From NCBI GenBank assembly GCA_945882615.1, contig CAMCWK010000016.1, positions 1 to 64,000 of the forward strand: DNA of 64,000 nt. Direction: 5' to 3'. A program made the position numbers and the translations under genes. The notes below the pieces were generated by a model. The model saw only the letters and a program-made list of their open reading frames with translations. It did no database searches and had not been told where the DNA came from. The DNA is from Rhizobium sp. Q54 (lineage in GTDB: Bacteria; Pseudomonadota; Alphaproteobacteria; Micropepsales; Micropepsaceae). Shown here in pieces: positions 1-9,609 of the stretch (positions within the stretch are counted from its first letter, which is position 1; each line of letters opens with the position of its first letter).

Positions 1-720
<720 letters not shown>

Positions 721-827
721 GACCTGCGTCCTTGTCTCTTTCGTTTCGTTCGGCTCTCGCCGCATTCTTCAATTCGTTTTTCCGGGCCTTACCGGGCGTC
801 TTCGTCGTCCGGCATCCGCCGGAAGGC

Positions 828-901
828 TGGAGCGGGTGAAGGGAATCGAACCCTCGTCATCAGCTTGGAAGGCTGTTGCTCTACCATTGAGCTACACCCG
901 C
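828..901 (-). tRNA. tRNA-Gly (anticodon TCC)
   Basis: The reverse complement folds as a cloverleaf: acceptor arms GCGGGTG and CACCCGC, D-arm with AGCTCAATGGTAGAGC, anticodon loop CTTCCAA (anticodon TCC), T-loop GGTTCGATTCC, discriminator T and an encoded CCA at 828-830. It sits between tRNA-Tyr and tuf on the same strand. Confidence 0.95.
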
Positions 902-954
902 CGAAGGATCGGCTCTTCGTCTTCACTCGCTTTCGCACTGGCTGAGTGCGGTAC

Positions 955-1039
955 TGGTGGAGGGGGCTGGATTCGAACCAGCGTAGGCGTAGCCAACGGA
1001 TTTACAGTCCGTCCCCTTTAGCCACTCGGGCACCCCTCC
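955..1039 (-). tRNA. tRNA-Tyr (anticodon GTA)
   Basis: The reverse complement gives an 85-nt tRNA with acceptor GGAGGGG paired to CCCCTCC, anticodon loop CTGTAAA (anticodon GTA), the long variable arm expected of class II tRNA-Tyr, T-loop GGTTCGAATCC and an encoded CCA at 955-957. It is the first gene of the tRNA-Tyr/tRNA-Gly/tuf transcription unit. Confidence 0.95.
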
Positions 1040-1164
1040 GGTTAATTTCCCAACTGGTTCAACGGTTTAGAAAAACCAAATACCGGCCGGCGCGTCTGCT
1101 TTCGCTCGTTTATGGTGCGGACGAGCGAAAAAATACCTCCAAAAGGTGTGGCTGCGGATCGCGG

Positions 1165-1193
1165 GTTATTGGTCAACAGGGCCAAGCTGTCAA
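1165..1193 (-). promoter_or_regulatory. Probable promoter of the tRNA-Tyr/tRNA-Gly/tuf unit
   Basis: On the minus strand a perfect -35 TTGACA (1193-1188) is followed after 17 bases by AATAAC (1170-1165), four of six matches to the -10 consensus. Transcription would start about 120 bases upstream of tRNA-Tyr. Inferred from consensus only. Confidence 0.5.
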
Positions 1194-1280
1194 GGGCGGA
1201 TTTCCTAGGAAAATCCCGGGTTTCGGTCGCCTGCTCCCCCGATCACTTTACCCCTGCCCCCACTTCTTTATAAGCGCGCC

Positions 1281-2237
1281 ATGCGCCACAAAGATACCAA
1301 AGGGGATTTCGGCAAAAGCCGGCGTCCCGGCTTCGAAAAAAACCTCGGTAATCCTGAGAAAAAACCGGAAAGGCGCGGCCCCCACCCGGGCGGCAAGACC
1401 GGAGGCAAGCCTGGGTTCAAGGCTGGCTTCAAGCCGGGTTCCAAGCCCGCCGCCAAGCCGGCCCACCAGTCGGGCCGGACCGAACGGCCTCAGAATGACG
1501 GCAACCGCCTGGCGGGGGGCCAGTGGCTTTATGGCCTCCACGCGGTCAAGGCGGCCCTGGCCAACCCCCGCCGCAAGCTCGGCCGGGCGGTCCTGACCCC
1601 CCGGGCGGCCGAAATTTTGGGCGAAAAGCTGCTGCAGCGGGTCCGGGTGGAGATCCTGGAACCCGGCGCCATCGACCGGATGCTCCCCCCCGGCGCGGTG
1701 CATCAGGGGGCGGCCCTGGAGGCCTCCCCGCTCAAATCGCGCGACCTGGACGAAGTGCTGGGGCTCCATCACAGCGGCCGCCGCGTCATTCTGGTTCTCG
1801 ACCAGCTGTCCGATCCACACAATGTCGGGGCCATCCTGCGTACCGCCTGCGCCTTCGGCGTCACCGCGGTGATCGTGCAGGACCGCCATGGTCCGCCCCA
1901 GTCCGGCGCTTTGGCCAAGGCCGCTTCAGGTGCGTTGGACCTCATCCCCTATATCGAGGTGGTCAACATCTCTCGCGCCCTCGACCAGCTGGCGGAGCGG
2001 GGCTTCTGGCGCATCGCCCTGGCGGGCGACGGCACCTCCAGCCTGGCCGAAGCCGTTCCGGTGGGTGACGTCGCGCTGGTTCTGGGGTCGGAAGGCGACG
2101 GCATCCGCCGCCTGGTGCGCGAACATTGCGAGGCGTCCGCCTACATCCCGATCGATCGCACGGTGGAGAGCCTCAACGTCTCCAACGCCGCCGCCATCGC
2201 ACTTTACGAACTGCGGCGCGCGGGAACTTCCCCCTGA
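1281..2237 (+). CDS. rlmB: TrmH/SpoU-family 23S rRNA (guanosine-2'-O)-methyltransferase
   Basis: A SpoU-type methyltransferase, most like RlmB, which methylates the ribose of a guanosine in 23S rRNA. Residues 81-155 form the substrate-binding domain with the GLH (85-87) and HQG (141-143) motifs. The knotted catalytic domain follows, with DQLSDPHNVGAILRTACAFG (N181, R187) and the C-terminal SLNVSNAAAIALYELRR. The first ~75 residues are a low-complexity, basic K/G/P-rich extension with GFKxGFKPGSKP-like repeats, probably disordered and RNA-binding. No strong ribosome binding site precedes the ATG. Assignment to RlmB rather than another TrmH paralogue is by overall similarity. Confidence 0.88.
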   Translation: MRHKDTKGDFGKSRRPGFEKNLGNPEKKPERRGPHPGGKTGGKPGFKAGFKPGSKPAAKPAHQSGRTERPQNDGNRLAGGQWLYGLHAVKAALANPRRKLGRAVLTPRAAEILGEKLLQRVRVEILEPGAIDRMLPPGAVHQGAALEASPLKSRDLDEVLGLHHSGRRVILVLDQLSDPHNVGAILRTACAFGVTAVIVQDRHGPPQSGALAKAASGALDLIPYIEVVNISRALDQLAERGFWRIALAGDGTSSLAEAVPVGDVALVLGSEGDGIRRLVREHCEASAYIPIDRTVESLNVSNAAAIALYELRRAGTSP

Positions 2238-2275
2238 CAGGAAAGTTATCTTCCCGACATAAACGGGAGGATTTC

Positions 2276-2356
2276 ATGCGTTCCTTGCTTTTGTGGGGCA
2301 TCGGCATCCCGCTACCGATCATCATCATCCTGTGGCTGGTCACCGGCCACGCTTAG
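2276..2356 (+). CDS. 26-residue membrane peptide, unknown function
   Basis: A tiny ORF preceded by a good ribosome binding site (GGGAGG ending 5 bases before the ATG). It encodes a short N-terminus followed by one hydrophobic helix containing IGIPLPIIIILWLVTG and ends in GHA, so it is predicted to be a single-span inner-membrane peptide. It lies 38 bases after the rRNA methyltransferase on the same strand and may be cotranscribed. I recognise the IPxPIII pattern from other unnamed small proteobacterial proteins but no function. Support is the ribosome binding site plus the hydrophobic composition. Confidence 0.55.
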   Translation: MRSLLLWGIGIPLPIIIILWLVTGHA

Positions 2357-2366
2357 GCGCGCGAAT

Positions 2367-3572
2367 TTAAAACAACGCGGCGACCATATCCTTGCCGCCA
2401 TAATCCTCGATAAAGATCAGCACGCGATAGCCATCGGTCATTCGCAAGTTCCCATTGCGGCCAACCATCAACGCGCCCTTGTTACTCATGGTGCGCGTGG
2501 CTTTGTTGTAGGCAAAGCGCGGCACTTGCCCACGATAGTTGGCGCGGATCAGGGTTTGTAGTGTCTCGGCATTTTCCGGTGACAGATGGATGCAGCCGGC
2601 GCTGTTGCGCGTGCCAAGCTTTGCGATGTTCTCGCCGCTGGCGGCATGAATGGCCAGGCCCGTCTGCAAACCCTGCCGCTCCCAGTTGAAGAACATGGCG
2701 TTGGGCATGGGCTGGTCCCAGCTGTAAGAGCGATAGCGCCGATACATGCGCTTGGGATCAAGCTGGTAATAGCCAGCAGGCGTGGCGGTGAAACTGGGGC
2801 GGCCCCGCGCGTTGGTTTCGCTCTTCTCGCGCCCCGTCGAGGCCGCCCAATCATAGGCCAACGAAAGCGTGTCACCTTGCGTCTTCTTGAACACATACAT
2901 GCGCTGTGCCAGCGGACCGGACGCCGCCTTGCTGACATACAGAAACAGATCGAAATTCTTCAACATGTCCGGCGAAAGCCCCGCCTTCAGGCGCATGTTG
3001 GCCGCCATAGCGCGGCCCGCCATCGGCGCGTCGGGCAACGGCGGATCGGGAATGCGCCAAGAGGGTGCGGCCTGTTTCGCCGGAACCCCTCTTTCAGGAG
3101 GCTTGGCGATACGAATATCCGGCGCCACCGCGCGCGGCATCCTGGGTGTCGCCAACTTCGGCTCCGGCGGCTCCGGCAGATCGTCAGGCAGGTCGGGCAA
3201 TATCTCGATGATGGCGGACGGGCCATATTCATTTTCCGCCAGGAACGTTTCGGCGGGGGCCAGCGCACGCGGCGCAACAGGAGCAGATGGCCGCGTCATC
3301 AGCAGGCGTTCTTCACCCGGCACCAGGGGCCGAATGGTAAGGCGCGCCACCGGCTCATGGCGCTGATCCAGGCTGTCCAATAGCGCCACGTCATGGTTGC
3401 GAATCCGGTCCAGCGCCGGGTTCAGCACCTGGCGCGCGAACGTGTCGGACAGGAGCTGTCCGCGTGCCCCCAAATCCCGCCAAAGATCGGGATGGGACTT
3501 CACAACACCGGTCAGGGTGAAGACCGATGCCGCAGCAAGGTAGGACAAGGCCAGGAGACGTAAGGTAGACAT
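2367..3572 (-). CDS. L,D-transpeptidase (YkuD domain) envelope protein
   Basis: Predicted periplasmic, membrane-anchored L,D-transpeptidase that forms or modifies peptidoglycan cross-links. Residues 5-22 form an N-terminal hydrophobic signal/anchor. About residues 75-190 are a Pro/Ala-rich linker. The YkuD catalytic domain occupies the C-terminal half, with the family signature around H309 and the nucleophile C327 in NSAGCIHL. The canonical form is S/T-H-G-C; here the residue before Gly is Ala, a modest variation. Convergent with the small membrane-peptide gene, whose stop lies 10 bases from this gene's stop. Substrate specificity cannot be read from sequence. Confidence 0.88.
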   Translation of the reverse strand: MSTLRLLALSYLAAASVFTLTGVVKSHPDLWRDLGARGQLLSDTFARQVLNPALDRIRNHDVALLDSLDQRHEPVARLTIRPLVPGEERLLMTRPSAPVAPRALAPAETFLAENEYGPSAIIEILPDLPDDLPEPPEPKLATPRMPRAVAPDIRIAKPPERGVPAKQAAPSWRIPDPPLPDAPMAGRAMAANMRLKAGLSPDMLKNFDLFLYVSKAASGPLAQRMYVFKKTQGDTLSLAYDWAASTGREKSETNARGRPSFTATPAGYYQLDPKRMYRRYRSYSWDQPMPNAMFFNWERQGLQTGLAIHAASGENIAKLGTRNSAGCIHLSPENAETLQTLIRANYRGQVPRFAYNKATRTMSNKGALMVGRNGNLRMTDGYRVLIFIEDYGGKDMVAALF

Positions 3573-3673
3573 GACACCGGGTGCGCAAAACAGCGGAAAT
3601 TATAGCGAAGGTCTGTTCTTATGTCCCATTCTGGGACGAAATATGACCCGTCTCGGTTAACCCTGATCGTGGC

Positions 3674-5917
3674 TCAATTCTCGCCAAATTTGCCGCTCTT
3701 GGCCCAGCCGCGCGGGACAATTCGGCCCGCCTGGGCACGCTCGCCGCGCCAATCCTTGAGCTCGGCAGACTCGAACAGCCGGCCATTCTCATCCTTCAGC
3801 CCGCTCTTCCAGGTGAAGGTGGCGGCATCGATCAAGCCGCCATCCTTGTAACGCTGCAGATAAACCCCCTGCCCGCGCGCCAGCTCGGGCACTTCGTCCA
3901 GCTTGAAGATCAGCAGCTTGCGGTTCTCGCCCACCACCGCGACGCTGTCGCCGGTCACGGCGCGGCAGGAAATCGCTTCCACGCCCGGCTTCACATTCAT
4001 CACCCGTTTGCCGTTCTTGGTCATGGCGACCGCTTCGTCCTCGTTGGTGACGAAGCCATGGCCGGAGGTCGCCGCGACCAGCAGCTTGCGGCCCGGCACA
4101 TGGACGAACATGGTGACGATGTCGGCATCGGGCGGCAGGTCGATGAAGGTGCGGATGGCTTCGCCATTGCCACGGCCGCCCGGAAGCTTGGAACCATCCA
4201 GGGTGAAGAAGCGGCCATCGGTGGCCAAGAGCATGATCTGGTCGGTGGTCTGGGCGTGGAACCAGAAACGGGCGCGGTCGCCTTCGCGATACTTGTCGTC
4301 CTTGGATTGCTCCTTGTGGCCCGTCAGCGCGCGCAACCAGCCCTTGGCGGAACAGACCACCGTGATGGGTTCGCGCTCCACCGCATTGGCGCGTTCCTCG
4401 ACATGCTCGGCCAGCGCCGACAGTTCGGCGACATCAGCGGCGGCGGCAATCTGGGTGCGGCGCTTGCCGATAACGGTCTTGAGGCCGAACTTGGCGTCCA
4501 CCGCCTTCAATTCGTCAATCAGCCTTTCCGACTTGAGCTTCTCGGAGCCCATCAGTTTGGTGATCTCCTTGCGCTCCTTGGTCAGCGCGTCATGTTCGCC
4601 GCGGATTTCCATCTCCTCCAGCTTGCGCAACGACCGCAGCCGCATGTTGAGGATGGCGTCAGCCTGCACCTCGTTGAGGCTGAAGGCTTTCATCAGCTTG
4701 GGCTTGGGCTCGTCCTCGGTGCGGATGATCCTGATCACCTTGTCGAGGTTGAGGAAGACCGCCAGATAGCCTTCCAGCACTTCCAGCCGCGCCCGTATCT
4801 TCTCGAGGCGGAAGGCGGAGCGGCGCTCCAGCACTTCGCGGCGATGCGCGGCGAAGGCGGCCAGGACCTCCTTCAGGCTCATCACCCGGGGGACGAGCCC
4901 GCGATCCAGCACATTCATGTTCAGCGAGATGCGCGCTTCCAGGTCGGAGGCGCGGAATAGCTGCTCCATCAGGATTTCCGGCTCGACCACCCGGCTCTTG
5001 GGCGTCAGAACGATACGGATATCTTCGGCGCTTTCGTCGTGAATATCGTCCAGCAGCGGCAGCTTCTTGAGTTCCAGCAGTTCGGCGATGCGCTCGATCA
5101 GCTTGGACTTCTGCACCTGATAGGGAATTTCGGTGACCACGATCTGATAGGTGCCGCGCGAGCCCTCTTCCTTTTCCCAGCGCGCCCGCACCCGGAAGGA
5201 ACCGCGGCCGGTCTTGTAGGCTTCGGCCATGCTGGCCTGTTCTTCGACAATGATGCCGCCGGTGGGAAAATCAGGGCCCTTGACGAACTTCAGCAGGCCG
5301 CGGTCCTGCATATTGGGGTTTTCGATCAGCGCGATGGTGGCGGCGCACAGCTCACCCAGATTGTGCGGCGGGATCGAGGTCGCCATGCCGACGGCGATGC
5401 CGTTGGAGCCGTTGGCCAGCAAGTTCGGAAACGCCGCCGGCAGTACTACCGGCTCCTGGGTCTCACCGTCATAGGTGGTGCGAAAGTCCACCGCATTCTC
5501 GTCCAGGCCTTCCAGCAGGGCCTGGGCTGCCGCTGTCATGCGGCTTTCGGTGTAGCGCATGGCGGCGGCGTTATCGCCGTCGACATTGCCGAAATTGCCC
5601 TGCCCGTCCACCAGCGGATAGCGAACGGAAAAATCCTGGGCCAGACGCACCAGCGCGTCATAGATCGCCTGGTCGCCATGGGGATGGAAGCTGCCCATCA
5701 CATCGCCGACCACCTTGGCGGATTTCTTGAACGCCGAATCCGGGTCCAGCCGCAGCAGCCGCATGCCGAACAGGATGCGGCGGTGGACCGGCTTCAGCCC
5801 GTCGCGCACATCAGGCAGCGCCCGCTGGGTGATGGTGGACAGCGCATAGGCCAGATAGCGCTCGGCCAGCGCCTTGCTGAGATTTTCGGAACGGATTTCA
5901 TCGGGAAGAGCAACCAT
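3674..5917 (-). CDS. parC: DNA topoisomerase IV subunit A
   Basis: Type IIA topoisomerase breakage-reunion subunit that decatenates daughter chromosomes with ParE. At 747 residues it has the ParC length. The N-terminus carries the winged-helix catalytic region ending in MRYTESRM with the active-site Tyr122, followed by the tower and coiled-coil regions and a C-terminal beta-pinwheel from about residue 500. The GyrA-box QRRGGKG is absent, which favours ParC over GyrA. It is the last gene of the long minus-strand series, 29 bases after recO. Confidence 0.95.
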   Translation of the reverse strand: MVALPDEIRSENLSKALAERYLAYALSTITQRALPDVRDGLKPVHRRILFGMRLLRLDPDSAFKKSAKVVGDVMGSFHPHGDQAIYDALVRLAQDFSVRYPLVDGQGNFGNVDGDNAAAMRYTESRMTAAAQALLEGLDENAVDFRTTYDGETQEPVVLPAAFPNLLANGSNGIAVGMATSIPPHNLGELCAATIALIENPNMQDRGLLKFVKGPDFPTGGIIVEEQASMAEAYKTGRGSFRVRARWEKEEGSRGTYQIVVTEIPYQVQKSKLIERIAELLELKKLPLLDDIHDESAEDIRIVLTPKSRVVEPEILMEQLFRASDLEARISLNMNVLDRGLVPRVMSLKEVLAAFAAHRREVLERRSAFRLEKIRARLEVLEGYLAVFLNLDKVIRIIRTEDEPKPKLMKAFSLNEVQADAILNMRLRSLRKLEEMEIRGEHDALTKERKEITKLMGSEKLKSERLIDELKAVDAKFGLKTVIGKRRTQIAAAADVAELSALAEHVEERANAVEREPITVVCSAKGWLRALTGHKEQSKDDKYREGDRARFWFHAQTTDQIMLLATDGRFFTLDGSKLPGGRGNGEAIRTFIDLPPDADIVTMFVHVPGRKLLVAATSGHGFVTNEDEAVAMTKNGKRVMNVKPGVEAISCRAVTGDSVAVVGENRKLLIFKLDEVPELARGQGVYLQRYKDGGLIDAATFTWKSGLKDENGRLFESAELKDWRGERAQAGRIVPRGWAKSGKFGEN

Positions 5918-5946
5918 GACGGACTTTTATTCTGATTCGGGGCCGA

Positions 5947-6669
5947 TCAGCCCAAGATCGAGTCCAGGCGCAGTCTGGCCGGCGGCATATCCCTGCCATG
6001 GGGCCTGAGCACCCGTTCCAGCAGGAAATGCCCGGTCAGCGCCAAACCGGCGCTCACCTCAGCCGGATCAACCTCTCCGCTGCCCCCCGAAAGGAAGCCC
6101 GGGAGCGCAAACAGCCGGCTGGCATAGATGCCGGCGGCATCGCGTGATACCGCGCGCCCCGTCTTGGGCGACACATAGGTCAGATCGTCCTTGACGCCGG
6201 TCGCAGCGCATTCGGAAAGGTCGAGGCCGAAGCCCAGCGCCTCCAGCAGTCCCGCTTCCCAGCGAACATAGAGCGGCAGCCAATGGGCGGCATCATGGTC
6301 CATCATCGCTTCCAGCAGGATTTCGCCGCTGAAGAACACGGGGGCGTATGCCTGGCGTTCGGGAATGGCGGCGCTGGCGACCGCGGTAAAGGCATTCAGG
6401 CCGGCCAGCGCTTCACGCCCGTCCATCAACTCGCCCGCCCGCGCCCGCGCCAGCTCGCAGGTGAAACTGCCCAGCTGTTCCTCCAGCCGCGCCCGCCACT
6501 TCACATGCACGCTGTTGCCCGGCTGGAGCATCGGCTTGACCTTGCGCGAGGCGCCGCCATGGACCAGTCCGGCATGGCGGCCATGGTCACGGGTCAGCAA
6601 TTCCAGCACGGTGCTGGTTTCGCCATGGGCCCGGCAGGACAGAACAATGGCATCGTCGGACCATTCCAT
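5947..6669 (-). CDS. recO: DNA repair protein RecO
   Basis: RecO loads RecA onto SSB-coated single-stranded DNA in the RecFOR pathway. The N-terminal OB fold starts MEWSDDAIVLSCRAHGETSTVLELLT and includes the characteristic GRHAGLVHGGASR segment; the helical C-terminal part follows. The length of 240 residues is normal. It follows era after a 109-bp gap occupied by a palindromic repeat (6676-6773), the only sizeable gap in this operon. Confidence 0.93.
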   Translation of the reverse strand: MEWSDDAIVLSCRAHGETSTVLELLTRDHGRHAGLVHGGASRKVKPMLQPGNSVHVKWRARLEEQLGSFTCELARARAGELMDGREALAGLNAFTAVASAAIPERQAYAPVFFSGEILLEAMMDHDAAHWLPLYVRWEAGLLEALGFGLDLSECAATGVKDDLTYVSPKTGRAVSRDAAGIYASRLFALPGFLSGGSGEVDPAEVSAGLALTGHFLLERVLRPHGRDMPPARLRLDSILG

Positions 6670-6675
6670 CTATCT

Positions 6676-6773
6676 GCCCCCCTCTGTCACAGCTCGGGTC
6701 GGCTTCGCCGACACCTCGCTGCGACATCTCCCCCCGTCATGCGCTGACGCGCGCCGGGGGGAGAAAGCCGGTG
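6676..6773 (+). repeat. Palindromic intergenic repeat, family 2, copy 1
   Basis: Two hairpins in tandem in the era-recO gap: one around GGTCGGCTTCGCCGACAC, and one with CTCCCCCC and GGGGGGAG arms. It shares the ordered blocks CTCTGTC, GACATCT, CCCCC, GGGGG, AGAAAGCC and GTG with the inverted copy at 52063-52150. This is a REP-like extragenic element. Confidence 0.75.
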
Positions 6774-6778
6774 TCTTC

Positions 6779-7699
6779 CTACTCATGAGGAAAATCGAGG
6801 CCAATTTCCTTGTAGTGCTCGCTGTTTTCGGCCCAGTCCTCGCGCACTTTCACAAACAGGAAAAGATGCACGCGGCGGCCGAACAGGGTCTCCAGTTCCT
6901 CGCGCGCCAGGGCGCCGATGGTCTTGATGGTCTGGCCGCCCTTGCCCAGCACGATCGCCTTCTGGCCGTCGCGCTGGACATAGATGATCTGGTCGATCTT
7001 GACCGAACCATCCTTGCGCTCTTCCCATTTCTCGGTTTCCACCGCGCTGGAATAGGGCAGCTCGTCATGCAGGCGCAGATAGATTTTCTCGCGCGTCACT
7101 TCCGCCGCCAGCAGGCGTGAGGGGATATCGGCGGCCTGGTCCTCGGGATAAAGCCAGGGCCCTTCGGGCATCCGCGCCGCCACCCAGCTGGCAACGTCCG
7201 CCACGCCTTCACCCTTCAGGGCCGAGACCAGGAAGACATCCTCGAAGATGCCTTCCGCATGGAAGCGTTCGACCAGCGGTAACAGATCAGTCCGCTTCAT
7301 GCCGTCGATCTTGTTCAGCACCAGCGCCTTCTTCTTGGGCTTGCCGTCCTTGAGGCCCGCCAGGATCGACATGGTATCGCGCGCGCCAAGGCTGCCGGGG
7401 TCGGCGGTCAGGTCGGCGGCATCCACGATCAGCAATATGGCATCGGCGTCCTCCGCTCCGGCCCAGGCACTGGTCACCATGGCGCGGTCGAGGCGGCGGC
7501 GCGGCCGGAAGATGCCCGGCGTGTCGACAAACACGATCTGGGTTTCGCCGGCCATGGCAATGCCGCGTACCGGCATGCGGGTGGTCTGCACCTTCGGACT
7601 GACGATGGCGACCTTGGAACCCACCAGCGCGTTGATCAGCGTGGATTTGCCCGCATTGGGCGCGCCGATGATGGCGGCAAAGCCGCAGCGTGTGGTCAT
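6779..7699 (-). CDS. era: GTPase Era
   Basis: Essential GTPase that binds the 3' end of 16S rRNA during 30S maturation. The chosen start MTTRCGFAAII places the P-loop GAPNAGKST at residues 12-20. DTPG (G3) and NKID (G4) follow, and the C-terminal KH domain contains VLGKGGQTIKTIG. The reading frame is open further upstream, but those extra residues are a shadow of rnc. The start overlaps the rnc stop by 4 bases (ATGA), so the two are probably translationally coupled. Length is 306 residues, normal for the family. Confidence 0.95.
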   Translation of the reverse strand: MTTRCGFAAIIGAPNAGKSTLINALVGSKVAIVSPKVQTTRMPVRGIAMAGETQIVFVDTPGIFRPRRRLDRAMVTSAWAGAEDADAILLIVDAADLTADPGSLGARDTMSILAGLKDGKPKKKALVLNKIDGMKRTDLLPLVERFHAEGIFEDVFLVSALKGEGVADVASWVAARMPEGPWLYPEDQAADIPSRLLAAEVTREKIYLRLHDELPYSSAVETEKWEERKDGSVKIDQIIYVQRDGQKAIVLGKGGQTIKTIGALAREELETLFGRRVHLFLFVKVREDWAENSEHYKEIGLDFPHE

Positions 7700-8373
7700 G
7701 ACGGTTCCTGTGGCGCGACGATGGCGAGAAGCTTGGCGGCGGCATCCTGTTCGGCCTGGCGCTTGGAGCCGCCCTCGCCCCGCACCGGATCGAAGCCCGC
7801 TACCTGCGCCTCCACCACAAAATGCGGCGCATGGTCGGGGCCGGCGCGTTCCTTCTGGCTGTAGACCGGTGCGCTGGAATCCTTGCCGCGCGCCTGGGCC
7901 CATTCCTGGAGGCGCGTCTTGGCATCGCGCATGTCATGACTGAGTTCGTCGAACTGGTCGGCCCAATAGCGCTCCACAAAAGCGCGCGCCTTTTCCATGC
8001 CGCCGTCCAGATAAAGCGCGGCGATCACCGCTTCGCAAACGCCCGAGAGAATGGCCGGCTTGTCGCGCCCGCCCGCCGACTTTTCCGAATTTGCCAGGAT
8101 CACATGCTCGGCAAGTCCCGCGGCAGTGGCAGCCCGGGCGCAGGCCGCGCCCCGCGCCAGGGCATTGAATTTCAGCGCCAGCGCGCCTTCGGCATCCTGG
8201 GGATACAGCGCGTGGAGTTTCTCGGCCACGATCAGGCCCAACACCCGGTCACCCAGAAATTCCAGCCGCTCATTGGAGGTGACGGCATCGGCGCTGGCAT
8301 GGGTCAACGCACGCTTCAGCAACGCCTGATCCTGGAAGGTGTGGCCGAGCTTTTGGGAAAGCGCTTCCGGCAA
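7696..8373 (-). CDS. rnc: Ribonuclease III
   Basis: Double-strand-specific endoribonuclease for rRNA processing. The RNase III signature NERLEFLGD is at residues 34-42 and the second acidic metal site lies in VCEAVIAALYLDGG. A dsRNA-binding domain with GSKRQAEQDAAAKLL closes the protein. 225 residues is typical. It lies 4 bases downstream of lepB and overlaps era by 4 bases, in the conserved lepB-rnc-era order. Confidence 0.95.
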   Translation of the reverse strand: MPEALSQKLGHTFQDQALLKRALTHASADAVTSNERLEFLGDRVLGLIVAEKLHALYPQDAEGALALKFNALARGAACARAATAAGLAEHVILANSEKSAGGRDKPAILSGVCEAVIAALYLDGGMEKARAFVERYWADQFDELSHDMRDAKTRLQEWAQARGKDSSAPVYSQKERAGPDHAPHFVVEAQVAGFDPVRGEGGSKRQAEQDAAAKLLAIVAPQEPS

Positions 8374-8377
8374 GATC

Positions 8378-9142
8378 TCAGTTCACCAGCGAGAGGATGC
8401 GTGAATAGCGGATGGAGAAAGGCCATTTCCACACTTCCCAGAAGCGTGCCGATCCATCGGTCGAGAAGAAGCGGATGATCGCCTTGCCTTCCAGATTGTC
8501 CGCCGGGACATAGCCCACGGCCTGGCGGGAATCGTCGGAATTGTCGCGATTGTCACCCATCATGAAATAGTGGCCAGCGGGCACGCGGTACAGTTCGGTA
8601 TTGTCCAGTGGGCTTTCGGGATCGCGGTCCAGCGTGAAATAGGTTTTTCCATTGGGCAGCGTCTCTTCATACTGCGGCACATGATGGGGCTGGCCGTCTA
8701 CCGTCTCCACATAATCAGCGACCCGCTTGCGCGGCACGAGCTTGCCGTTGATGTAAAGCTGCCCGCCCTTCATCTGGATGGTTTCGCCGGGCATGCCAAC
8801 CAGCCGCTTGATGAAATCGGTGGAGTTGTCCTGCGGATATTTGAAGACGATGACGTCGCCGCGGTCGGGCTCGCGGCCCATGAAGCGGCCCTGCATCCTG
8901 TCGCCCACTGGCCAGGCGCCGAACGGGAAGGTGTAGCGGCTATAGCCATAGGCGAATTTCTGCACGAACAGGTAATCGCCCACCAACAGGGTGGCTTCCA
9001 TCGAGGCGGAGGGAATGTTGAAGGGCTGGAACAGGAAGGTGCGGATCACGATGGCGATCAGGCCGGCATAGATCACCGTCTTGGCAAGTTCCCCCCAGGA
9101 TTCGCCCGTCTGCTGCTTGGCCGTCATATCTGAATCCGACAT
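8378..9142 (-). CDS. lepB: Signal peptidase I
   Basis: Inner-membrane serine protease that removes Sec and Tat signal peptides. A single N-terminal transmembrane helix (about 21-40) precedes the catalytic box NIPSASMEATL, where Ser47 is the expected nucleophile. The general base Lys112 lies in DFIKRLVGMPGE, and GDNRDNSDDSR matches the conserved box E. 254 residues is typical for alphaproteobacteria. It lies between acpS and rnc in the same operon. Confidence 0.95.
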   Translation of the reverse strand: MSDSDMTAKQQTGESWGELAKTVIYAGLIAIVIRTFLFQPFNIPSASMEATLLVGDYLFVQKFAYGYSRYTFPFGAWPVGDRMQGRFMGREPDRGDVIVFKYPQDNSTDFIKRLVGMPGETIQMKGGQLYINGKLVPRKRVADYVETVDGQPHHVPQYEETLPNGKTYFTLDRDPESPLDNTELYRVPAGHYFMMGDNRDNSDDSRQAVGYVPADNLEGKAIIRFFSTDGSARFWEVWKWPFSIRYSRILSLVN

Positions 9143-9210
9143 CTGCTGTTATTTTCCGGTTCGCGGGGCACAGAAACGGCGCGCCGCCCAATCTGTCAAG
9201 AAATAAGCGG

Positions 9211-9609
9211 TTAATCCTTTACCGCCGAGATGATGACGATGGCCTGGGCCAGCGGAAAATCATCGGTAATGGTGAGGTCGATCTGGGCCCGGTGACCCGC
9301 CGGCGTGAGTTTTTCCAGCCTTTTCAGGGCGCCGCCGGTGAGTGCCATGGTCGGCTTGCCGCCCGGCAGGTTCACCACCCCCATGTCGCGCCAATAAACC
9401 CCCTGATTGAGGCCAGTTCCCAGCGCCTTGGCGCAGGCCTCCTTGGCGGCGAAACGCTTGGCGTAGGACGCGGCGCGCTGGGCGCGGCGGTCGGACTTGG
9501 CGCGCTCGATATCGGTGTAGATGCGGCCAAGGAACCGTTCGCCATGCTTGGCGATGGTCTTCTCGATGCGACGGATGTCGATGAGATCGTTGCCGAGACC
9601 GAGAATCAT
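9211..9609 (-). CDS. acpS: Holo-[acyl-carrier-protein] synthase
   Basis: Transfers 4'-phosphopantetheine from CoA to apo-ACP. The N-terminal [13 protein letters not shown] supplies the Mg-binding Asp8, and [16 protein letters not shown] is the second signature. 132 residues is normal. Its ATG overlaps the pdxJ stop by 4 bases (ATGA), so translation is likely coupled to pdxJ. Confidence 0.94.
   Translation of the reverse strand: MILGLGNDLIDIRRIEKTIAKHGERFLGRIYTDIERAKSDRRAQRAASYAKRFAAKEACAKALGTGLNQGVYWRDMGVVNLPGGKPTMALTGGALKRLEKLTPAGHRAQIDLTITDDFPLAQAIVIISAVKD

Noticed and set aside
3622-3640. GTCCCA/TGGGAC hairpin between parC and the L,D-transpeptidase gene as a terminator
   Set aside because: Six-bp stem with a 3-base loop and no T-run on either strand.
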